Assembly: GCA_035079385.1 (NCBI GenBank)
Contig: JAVHKY010000052.1
Location: 12,462,001 to 12,526,000, forward strand
Source: Aspidiotus rigidus
Lineage: Eukaryota > Arthropoda > Insecta > Hemiptera > Diaspididae
Reading direction: 5' to 3'
Length of the DNA stretch: 64,000 nucleotides
Shown here piece after piece: positions 52,303 to 64,000 of this stretch; the first letter of the stretch is position 1, and every line of letters starts with the position of its first letter. The notes under the pieces were generated by a model. That model worked only from the letters and a program-made list of their open reading frames with translations. It ran no database searches and was not told where the DNA came from. The position numbers and the translations under genes are program-made.

Positions 52303-55300
52303 GTAGAATATTATAGTTTCAAACTCTGTAGATCGTACTTCTAAAAACTAGGTGATTAAGGTAACGCTCCCGACCTTTGAACATCATCTTATATTGTCTG
52401 TTGACGCCGAAAATTCGAATTTTCAGTCCGATGATACTTATAGTTTAAATTTTGTCTGTTTGTAGGCGACCAGTATTGGAAAAGCAATCAACAATATTGA
52501 GAGTCCTGTTAAAGAAAAACATGTTCGGAGTATCCTTTTTTGTCACCCGCTATTTTCAAACTTTTCGTCAAATGCCATTGATAATTAATTACCTTAGCAT
52601 CCATTCACAGTCGCCATAATTGGCACTTTCCGCGATAAAAGTCCAGAATTGTTTTGGCAATACGTACTTAAGTTACCATTGCAAGAAAATCGTATTACCG
52701 CATGGAAATTTTGTCACGTACTACATAAGCTTTTACGAGACGGTCATCCACAAACGATTCCGCATTCGCAGAAACATAAAAATAGAATAGCTGATATCGG
52801 TAAACTTTGGGTAAGATACTCAGTTTCCAGAGCTCTCATTACGCCAACTTTTAGCTTGTTAATTTTTTTACTAGCGTATCATATTTTGTTCGTTTAGTTT
52901 CACTTAAAAGAAGGTTACGGTAAACTCATACATCAGTATTGTCAATTATTGATCGTAAAGCTAGATTTTCACCTAAAAAATCCTAGATTCCCGGGTAATC
53001 TACTCGTATCAAGTGAGGACCTCCAGAGGATTGGCGAAAATGACATAAATAACTATTTTCAAATGTCTGTCGAGATGTTCGACTACATGGATGAGATTTT
53101 GGCATTGCAGGAAGCAAGTAAGTCTGGTATTGTTATAACGATGAACTCAATTTATTCGCTTTACAATATGGGGTGGTGACAATTCTTCTGTATTTTTGAA
53201 GGCTATACTTAATCTCTTAGCTTTCATGAAGTTGGAGATGAAATTTTTACATTGAAAAAATATGAATTGTAATTTATGTAGCCATACGCTTGAAAGTGTT
53301 CATCTAACACCACTTCTCAGATTTTCTAATTTCAATTTCCAATAAATTTTCGGATGAAATTGGGAGTATTAATGAGAGAAAATTAGCAGGATTTTGCCAG
53401 CATGAACAACGTAAATGAATCTGAGCATTTCCTCACCCATTCTTTTGATTTCAGTTTTTGGCTCCTTGGATATGTCGAGGTCAAATTCGATGACAAGTAG
53501 TGGTCAATGTCGCTTAGCTCCACTTATTCAATGTATTCAAGATTCATTACTTTTGTATGATTACTGTGTAAAAATTTTGTTCAAATTGTACGCACATCTA
53601 TCGGCCGATTTATTGGCGGGACACCGAACCCGCTTCCTGAAACAATTTGAACGTCTTCGACAATTTTACCTGTTCTCGTCCAATTTACAGTATTTCAAAA
53701 ACTTGATTCAAATTCCTTTGTTACCAGAAGTTTGTATCCATCAATTTGAATCCTTTTCAAAAATTCTACTAGTTATTCGTGTTGAATGATCAATTGTTTT
53801 TTCAGAATCCTCCTAATATTCTCGTGCAATCGGAGCTTCGTTCTTATATTACACCAGTCGTTATAATGCCACAACAACCAGATGAACCTGACGGAACATC
53901 GTTCACCAGCGACCTGATAGACATAACCAGTGAATGTAGTCAAGATTGTAGCCGATCCATGTCCCCTGTATCAATGGTTCAAAAGTACGTATTTGTAGAA
54001 TTATATGTTTAACAAAACACCTCTTTAAAGCCCATGACTTTTCTTCAGTATTCATGATTGCAAAGATGGTACGATTGATCATTTGCAAAATGAATTAAGT
54101 GGATGCCGAATGTTCATCGTACAGCTGAAACGAAAAATTATTTTGTTGGAGGAGCAAATCTCTGAAAAAGTTAGTACCTGACCATGAAGTGCACGTATTC
54201 AATTAATTTTTTGGAATAACAAAATTATTGGATTTATTCGTATGTCCGCGCAGGAAGATTTGATTAGTGAATTACGAAACGATCAAGAAACTATGTCTAA
54301 ACGCCTAGAAGAATTGTCTAAAATACCTGAGTATGAAGGTAATTTTTCAAAAAATGTTACAATAGTTCGCTTGTAAATATTAATGAGATGGTGAAGACGT
54401 GCTCTCTTTCTAAGATTGGTAATTTATCCTTTTTTCTGAGCGAAACTGTGATTAGCCTTTTCAATACCCAAAATTAGCTTTCATCATTCAGTAAATTGAC
54501 GCCTCAATGAAGAGGCGATCGCCTTCTGCGCGAAAGGTCCGAGGTTTAATCCTCACCGTGAAGGATCGAAAATTTTGCTGTTCATGTTTCTGTATTTAGT
54601 ATGGCTGTGAACATTTCTGCTTGAATAAATTTCAACTTTTGGACTTGATGGAGTCAAATTTAATTGAAACTGTTGAAAACCATTTTTGGTCCATCGACAA
54701 GTTATGAATTTTAATTGGGTTAAGCAAATGCAAGTTTCTAAAAAGGGCTCCCCAATTAAACGACGCTTGACGAAAACTTGAAGACAAAATGTCAACTCTG
54801 GTGATTTTTCTAGTCGATTACTGGCGAAGTCCTATATTATAAGAGTACAAAACTCTAATGCAATAACTAGTACAATTTTTGTACTTGCCTGAAGATGGTC
54901 ATCGGCCGAAATCGGGCTCGCCAATTTTTTATTTTAATCTTGTGTATGGTGTGGTAAAGTATATTCTAATAACTATGACATTTTTCCGTACATAGTTGAG
55001 TATATAGTTAGGGACGAGGTCGCGAACATACTGCGTTTGGTGTAAACGATATAAACTAGTTTTACCAAATCGTTGAGACGTATACATGATATGATTATTT
55101 TTGAAAATTTCAATTGAATTATTCAATCATATTTCAATTTTTATAACTTGAATAATCATTACTTAAGGGTGTTCAATTTAATATTTTTGTGTTGTACGGT
55201 AATGTAAATCTGTTGCCCTATAACCAAACTGCATGAACATTTCAAATAATTAATCGTTCTGAAATGATATATTTCTTTATCGCTCTTTGTTGTGTGAAGA

Positions 55301-56040
55301 AAACTCACTTAGGTTAAAGAGTTTTTTATACGTGCAAGGAGAGATAAAACTCAAATGAAAGGAATTGAAAGGTTTTTTCCGTACAAAAATTTTATTTCTT
55401 TGGACGTTTCAAACTGTCCTCCTTACTTCAGGACACCACCACCTCCAAAGTATTGAAATCAGATCCCATTGCTAAAATCCAGAATCAATTTGTAATTTCA
55501 TGTTTTTCGCTTGTACATTTCTTCTGACTCATGGTTTACACTTTCTGGATTCTCATAGTTTCGTTTCTCTTTCAGTTTCGTTCTGTTCTTGATGAAGACC
55601 GCTAGTCTATTCAAAAAGTCGAAAGAAATGAAATTTTTTGTGCGGGAAACCCGTTTCAATTCCTTTCGTTTGTTGAAAACATAGCCAGTTCGGAAGGGGG
55701 AAAAAAATTTTCTGAAGACCAAAATGCAATACGTATCACTTGAACTGATGAAGATCACACTTTAGCATCGTGACCTGAAACTAGCTCTGATTTTGGATTT
55801 TGAATTCAAGAACTATTTATTGAATTGTGATCATTTCATAAAACAACAAATATTAACCTAAAAAATAATTTAGCATGTACTCGTACATACTTGGTTTCTT
55901 CACGTAGATTATGTTTTATCATTTATTTGTATTTTTTAATTTGATTTTTAGAAAGGGCTAAAGTCTGTGAAGAAAAGTTTTATAAACTAAAGGACGTGTA
56001 TTCAAAACTTAGAGAAGAACACATCCAACTCATTCGGCAG
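52219..56040 (+). CDS. Hip1: Hip1 / Hip1R / Sla2 homologue, first nine coding exons
   Basis: Endocytic adaptor that binds phosphoinositides through an ANTH domain, clathrin through its coiled coil and actin through a C-terminal talin-like domain. Exons: 52219-52302, 52466-52529, 52611-52810, 52898-53117, 53455-53729, 53816-53994, 54049-54169, 54254-54338, 55952-56040; 1317 nt, exactly 439 codons, all GT-AG and phase-matched. Motifs: INNIESPVKEKHVR, AWKFCHVLHKLLRDGHP, HLKNPRFPGNL, MSVEMFDYMDEI, GSLDMSRSNSM, GQCRLAPLIQCIQDS, SSNLQYFKNLIQIP, ENPPNILVQSEL (ANTH to about residue 290). A variable acidic linker follows, and from about residue 345 a coiled coil. The rest of the coil and the I/LWEQ domain lie beyond the window. 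No inactivating change is seen. Confidence 0.93.
52466..52529 (+). CDS. Hip1: Hip1 coding exon 2
   Basis: Acceptor TTTGTAG; encodes SIGKAINNIESPVKEKHVR, the start of the ANTH domain with its basic phosphoinositide-binding patch. Donor GTATCC, phase 1. Confidence 0.9.
52611..52810 (+). CDS. Hip1: Hip1 coding exon 3
   Basis: Acceptor ATTCACAG; encodes IIGTFRDKSPELFWQYVLKL, AWKFCHVLHKLLRDGHP and ends KLW before GTAAGA. Core ANTH helices. Confidence 0.93.
52898..53117 (+). CDS. Hip1: Hip1 coding exon 4
   Basis: Acceptor CGTTTAG; encodes GYGKLIHQYCQLL, KNPRFPGNLLVSSEDLQRIG and MSVEMFDYMDEILALQEA before GTAAGT; phase 1. Confidence 0.93.
53455..53729 (+). CDS. Hip1: Hip1 coding exon 5
   Basis: Acceptor GATTTCAG; encodes FGSLDMSRSNSMTSSGQCRL, LLYDYCVKILFKLYAHL and FSSNLQYFKNLIQIPLLPE before GTTTGT; phase 0. 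The later frame toward 53789 is intron. Confidence 0.93.
53816..53994 (+). CDS. Hip1: Hip1 coding exon 6
   Basis: Acceptor TTTTTCAG; begins NPPNILVQSELRSYITPVVI, then an acidic Ser/Asp-rich linker with DLIDITSE, a place where relatives carry clathrin/AP-2 binding motifs. Donor GTACGT, phase 2. Confidence 0.9.
54049..54169 (+). CDS. Hip1: Hip1 coding exon 7
   Basis: Acceptor TTCTTCAG; encodes HLQNELSGCRMFIVQLKRKI and ILLEEQISEK, a heptad-type coiled coil. Donor GTTAGT, phase 0. Confidence 0.85.
54254..54338 (+). CDS. Hip1: Hip1 coding exon 8
   Basis: Acceptor CCGCGCAG; encodes EDLISELRNDQETMSKRLEE and on to PEYE; donor GTAATT after one extra G, phase 1. Coiled coil continues. Confidence 0.85.
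54339..55951. other. Hip1 intron, no gene; SINE-like segment
   Basis: AT-rich intron. Apart from the tRNA-like stretch at about 54495-54560, nothing is recognised. Minus-strand frames here (for example 55758-55498) have no domain. Confidence 0.5.
54495..54565 (+). repeat. Possible tRNA-derived SINE head
   Basis: The stretch GAAGAGGCGATCGCCTTCTG, then CGAAAGGTCCGAGG and TTTAATCCTCACCG, resembles the D-loop to T-arm part of a tRNA gene with a weakened B box (GGTTTAATCC). The 5' acceptor arm is not clear, so a SINE head is more likely than a working tRNA. Confidence 0.35.
55952..56040 (+). CDS. Hip1: Hip1 coding exon 9 (last in window)
   Basis: Acceptor ATTTTTAG; encodes ERAKVCEEKFYKLKDVYSKL and REEHIQLIRQ, matching the 'E-x-x-KY-x-KLK-x-x-Y-x-xL-x-x-xH-x-xL-R' coiled-coil stretch of the family. 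Donor GTAAAC at 56041, phase 0. Confidence 0.88.
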
Positions 56041-56645
56041 GTAAACATAACATACGAATCTAGTTTTAACCGAAAATAGTTCACACGGCTGGAGCCGTTA
56101 GATACGAGTATTTGCTTTGTAATTTAAAGTTTTGTAGTTTGATACCAGCTGCTGGTAAGCGTAATAGTTTTCTTCAAGAAACGTGTTATGTGCTCATATC
56201 AGTAGGTCGTCAATTCATCTCATCGTCCAGTTGTATGACCTCAGAAGTAAGGTCTACCTGCAGTGTTGAAACACTCAGACGAGGTCATGAGTGAGAAGGA
56301 ACGGATGTGGATCTGGTTCACGCGCTTAGCCATCTCAAGTGAGGCACTATAAGAAGGAGGTACAGCGGTTAGACGAATTGGATTGATCTAAATTTTGGAT
56401 ATTATACTCTTTGGAAACGAGATATCCCATGGGATAAATCATAGTTCTTCCATTTTTATGTAAGAAACAATAGTTTTGAGCTATTTGTTTTGTTTGTTAT
56501 GACCCAAACACCATTTTTCTCCACGTCTTTGTCGCTGTAGTCAGGCTCGATGTTTACTTTTCGGCAATCAATGACAGTCCGTTATGCCTCCTCTTAGATC
56601 GTCTCATTTGAACCAGCCTCCTCCATGTAACACGAACACTAGTGC
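56041..56645. other. Hip1 intron, unique part
   Basis: No further Hip1 exon was recognised. The intron must continue through the arrays and the LINE to beyond the window end, at least 7.9 kb. Confidence 0.5.
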
Positions 56646-57135
<490 letters not shown>

Positions 57136-57214
57136 CTCCCAATCAGAGACATTCCTTGTCTCGCGTACACATAATAGAGGGATTATACATCCAGGTCTAC
57201 TATGGTTGTGTCGC

Positions 57215-59614
57215 TTAATCACCGATGACTCGGCGCACGATGCTCGTTGTATGAATTATGACCGCCTTCTGCATATTTCGTAGCTCATTCCAGGTACCTC
57301 CAATTTCCACAATATTTCTCATAGTCGTCTTTGGTACTATTCCTGTTGTCGATATGACGATGGGAAGTATTTTTGTTTTCACCTTCCACTGGTATTCCAT
57401 TTCTTTTGCCAACTCTATATACTTTGTGAGCTTGTTTTGTACCGTTCTGCCACAGTTACTGGTATTTGGTACCGCTATATCGATCAGGTACGCTGTATTT
57501 GTCATCTTATCCTTCACGACTATATCCGGTCTGTTGATCTTATCCTTCACGACTATATCCGGTCTGTTGTGCTCGATCGTGCTTTTTGTATAAATAGTTC
57601 GATCCCAGTATATCACGGCATTCTTGTTTTCCATCACTTTCTGGGGCTCATATTTATAGTAGGGCGTTAAATTCTTCTCGAAGAGATATCTTTGGGCAAG
57701 CAAACAATGTACTACTCTGGCCACATCGTCGTGTCTTGTCTTATAGGCTGTAGCCACCAAGTTTTCGCAGGCTCCTGTTAGATGCTGAATTGTTTCGCTT
57801 GTTTTTCCACATTTTCGGCATTCATCGTTCTCCATATTGGCATCCTTTATAATATATTTACGATAATTTCGCGTGTTTATTACTTCGTCTTGGATTGCCA
57901 TGATAAATCCCTCGGTCTCTGGGTATAGATATCCATCTCTGAGCCATTTCAGTGATGCTTCTTTGTGGATTTCCTCTTTATTCAATTCGGCGTGGTATCG
58001 CCCATGCAAAGCTTTATTCTTCCACTGCCTCTCCTTCTCATCCAGGTACTGTGATGTGCTAGTTGTGCCTTCTTCTCCACAGTTTTCCTGTAATTGCACC
58101 CACGTCAGTCCTCTGTCTGCATTAATAATCGCTTTGTGGAGCGCTGTTCGTGATTTTTGTTTTTGAAAGTATTTTCTTATATTTTGTATCTGGTTTTCGT
58201 GTAGTCGTGCTAAGCTAATCACTCCTCTGCCTCCTCGAGCTCTTGGCAGTATTTGTCGCTCCACGGCTGCTTTCGGGTGCAGTATCCTATATTTTGTCAT
58301 CAATGTTCGTACTTTTCGCTGCATCTCTTCCAACTCAGTTTCTGACCAATTAAGTATTCCAAGGGAGTACGTTAAAATAGGTATGGCATAGGTGTTTATT
58401 GCTTTTACAATGTTTCTGCTGTTGAGTCCTGTATTCAGGACCAATTTTAATCTTTGAACAAATTTTTTCTCAATTTCTTCTTTCATTATACGATGTTCCG
58501 TTCTTCTTCCTTGTTCAATACCAAGATACCTATATGTTTCTCCTATTTTCATTTCTTGTATTTCTTTCTCCCTTGGCTGTTCGCTCTCTTCTTGTCCTCC
58601 ACCGCGGGTAATACCGCTTGCGTCTATTTCCAGTCTTCTGTATTTATCTAGACCAAAGGACATCCGTATATCTTTTGAAAACATTTCTACCATGCTGATC
58701 AATTGGTCAAGTTTTCCTTTTGCAGAAGCGTACAGTTTAATATCATCCATATAAAGAAGGTGCGTGATGTTATATTCAGTACGATTGTTGTTCCTTATAT
58801 TATATCCAATTGATGACTTGTTGAGGATGGTCGACAGTGGGTTTAGCGCTAATGAAAACCATAACGGACTGAGAGAGTCTCCCTGGAAAATCCCTCTGTT
58901 GATTTCAATTGGCTTGGTGTGTATTGTCTTTTCTGCCGTTTTTAATTGGGCTACAGTATACCAATTCTTCATTACTAGTTGAAGACATTTAATTATTTGT
59001 GGATGCACCTTATAGATCTGTAGTGCTCTGATCAGCCATGTGTGTGGTACCGAGTCGTAGGCCTTCCTGTAGTCAATATAGGCCGTACATATTTTTCGTT
59101 TATTCTTTCTAGCTTGCTCCATTACCACCTGATCTATGACCAATTGCTCTTTACATCCATAGCTATTCCTTTTACATCCCTTCTGTTCCTCCGCTATTAT
59201 ATCATTTCCCTCGCAATGTCTTCTAATCTTGTTTGCTATGCATGCCGTAAAAATCTTGTAAATGGTCGGTAGGCAGACAATTGGTCTATATTTTGAAGGA
59301 TCTTTGAGGTCGCCTTTCTTCGGGATGAGGTATGTAATTCCTTCACTGAGAGCTCTTGGTATATTCTGAGGGTCTTCGAGATATTTGTTCAATGTTTCTA
59401 GGAGCTTTAAATGCACTGCTGTTAATTTCTTCCACCAAAAGTTTTGTATTTTATCTTTTCCTGGTGCCTTCCAGCTATGGGCTTTTCTTATCACTGTCTT
59501 CATCTCCGTCATTGTGATCTTTTCCTTTGGCATCTCTTGCACATGATTCATTTCCTTCGTGATCTGCTCAATCCACTCAGCATTGTGATTATATTCTACT
59601 TCCTCTGCCCACAA
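57215..59614 (-). CDS. R4/Dong-like LINE polyprotein (RT + endonuclease)
   Basis: 799 residues without a stop from the first Met; the frame stays open upstream into the repeat. RT motifs: YLIPKKGDLKDPSKYRPIVC (about 95-114), AYIDYRKAYDSVPHTWLI (178-195, catalytic D), NRGIFQGDSLSPL (239-251), LLYMDDIKLYA (catalytic YMDD at 288-291). Knuckle C599-C602-H611-C616 (CRKCGKTSETIQHLTGAC). Endonuclease of restriction type: RPDIVVKDK (about 684-692), repeated at 695-703, then AYLIDIAVP (708-716). The element copies itself by target-primed reverse transcription. Coding looks intact except for the missing N-terminus and the duplication. Confidence 0.9.
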   Translation of the reverse strand: MWAEEVEYNHNAEWIEQITKEMNHVQEMPKEKITMTEMKTVIRKAHSWKAPGKDKIQNFWWKKLTAVHLKLLETLNKYLEDPQNIPRALSEGITYLIPKKGDLKDPSKYRPIVCLPTIYKIFTACIANKIRRHCEGNDIIAEEQKGCKRNSYGCKEQLVIDQVVMEQARKNKRKICTAYIDYRKAYDSVPHTWLIRALQIYKVHPQIIKCLQLVMKNWYTVAQLKTAEKTIHTKPIEINRGIFQGDSLSPLWFSLALNPLSTILNKSSIGYNIRNNNRTEYNITHLLYMDDIKLYASAKGKLDQLISMVEMFSKDIRMSFGLDKYRRLEIDASGITRGGGQEESEQPREKEIQEMKIGETYRYLGIEQGRRTEHRIMKEEIEKKFVQRLKLVLNTGLNSRNIVKAINTYAIPILTYSLGILNWSETELEEMQRKVRTLMTKYRILHPKAAVERQILPRARGGRGVISLARLHENQIQNIRKYFQKQKSRTALHKAIINADRGLTWVQLQENCGEEGTTSTSQYLDEKERQWKNKALHGRYHAELNKEEIHKEASLKWLRDGYLYPETEGFIMAIQDEVINTRNYRKYIIKDANMENDECRKCGKTSETIQHLTGACENLVATAYKTRHDDVARVVHCLLAQRYLFEKNLTPYYKYEPQKVMENKNAVIYWDRTIYTKSTIEHNRPDIVVKDKINRPDIVVKDKMTNTAYLIDIAVPNTSNCGRTVQNKLTKYIELAKEMEYQWKVKTKILPIVISTTGIVPKTTMRNIVEIGGTWNELRNMQKAVIIHTTSIVRRVIGD
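57504..57569. repeat. Exact 33-bp tandem duplication in the endonuclease
   Basis: 57504-57536 and 57537-57569 are identical. In protein terms 11 residues containing RPDIVVKDK occur twice, in frame. The copy nearer the DIAVP motif keeps the normal spacing of the PD-(D/E)xK-type site. Confidence 0.95.
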
Positions 59615-59696
59615 TTTAGACCAGTACTCCGTTATCTGTTCTTCTGTAGGGCTTTCTTTTATTTCCAGTCGTTCATCTTCAATATTTATTATTATT

Positions 59697-63939
<4,243 letters not shown>

Positions 63940-64000
63940 GTGGTGTTGGTGGTGTTGGTGGTGTTGGTGGTGTTGGTGGTGTTGGTGGTGTTGTTGTTGT
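63940..64000. repeat. (TTGGTGGTG)n variant end of the array
   Basis: The pure trinucleotide gives way to about six copies of the 9-bp unit TTGGTGGTG, a T-to-G variant of the same register, before the window ends in TTG units. Confidence 0.9.

Larger units (their letters stand above)
57135..59679 (-). mobile_element. R4/Dong-like LINE, 5' truncated, within a trinucleotide array
   Basis: On the minus strand the element runs from about 59679 to about 57135. Its 3' end GACATTCCTTGTC-complement/GGGAGATA passes straight into (ATA)n, and its 5' side starts after (ACA)n(ATA)4. An RT with a C-terminal knuckle and restriction-like endonuclease identifies an R2/R4-type LINE. Dong elements of this clade are known to insert into TAA repeats. 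N-terminal zinc fingers are missing (5' truncation). Confidence 0.8.

Noticed and set aside
54495..54565. Functional tRNA gene
   Set aside because: Only D-loop-to-T-arm likeness; B box weakened and no acceptor stem seen, so kept only as a possible SINE head.
57258..59272. Plus-strand frames within the R4-like LINE
   Set aside because: Antisense shadows of an intact 799-residue minus-strand protein.

Overview
The window is AT-rich animal nuclear DNA with spliceosomal introns. It holds two host genes set in a dense graveyard of transposable elements. The TE mix (Merlin, MULE with SWIM finger, BEL/Pao, Gypsy, Helitrons with an OTU domain, RTE-, R1- and R4/Dong-like LINEs, many TA-flanked MITEs) together with the host-gene sequences suggests an arthropod, probably an insect and possibly hemipteran. 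The species cannot be fixed from sequence alone.

Host gene 1 (1708-12805, +) is the C-terminal two thirds of an SLC17-family (sialin / Na-phosphate type) MFS transporter. Six exons join without a frame break into 322 residues plus stop. The N-terminal exons lie upstream of the window or were not recognised. Its introns carry MULE remnants (a related one also lies upstream, 526-717), a hAT MITE with an 8-bp target duplication, a decayed MULE with multi-motif inverted repeats, a Penelope-like RT scrap, a complete-length Merlin element (8849-10129) and a fold-back MITE.

Host gene 2 (52219-56040 and onward, +) is the 5' half of the Hip1/Hip1R/Sla2 endocytic adaptor gene. Nine exons give 439 codons in frame, covering the ANTH domain and the start of the coiled coil. 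The rest lies beyond the window, after an intron filled by trinucleotide arrays and a LINE.

Between the genes: 13.5-14.2 kb BEL/Pao gag scrap (+); 16.7-18.0 kb Helitron A with a 42-bp minisatellite; 19.5-24.4 kb a BEL/Pao element (-) broken by three MITE insertions and an internal 427-bp tandem duplication; 26.2-29.1 kb nested and head-to-tail Helitrons; 30.9-33.0 kb RTE-like LINE cut by a Gypsy element (33.0-37.7 kb, one in-frame stop, truncated 5' LTR), which abuts an R1-like ORF1 (37.8-39.25 kb); 39.6-47.5 kb a repeat domain bounded by inverted repeats, holding an OTU-helicase fusion ORF, two tail-to-tail Helitron ends forming a >1 kb inverted repeat, and a higher-order satellite in ATTT repeats; 47.6-51.7 kb a 4.06-kb Helitron with Rep N-terminal remnants.

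Right end: a (TTA)n array, an R4/Dong-like LINE (-) with an intact 799-residue ORF and an exact 33-bp duplication in its endonuclease motif, then an apparently perfect 4.2-kb (TTG)n array to the window end. No rRNA, CRISPR array or convincing functional tRNA was seen.
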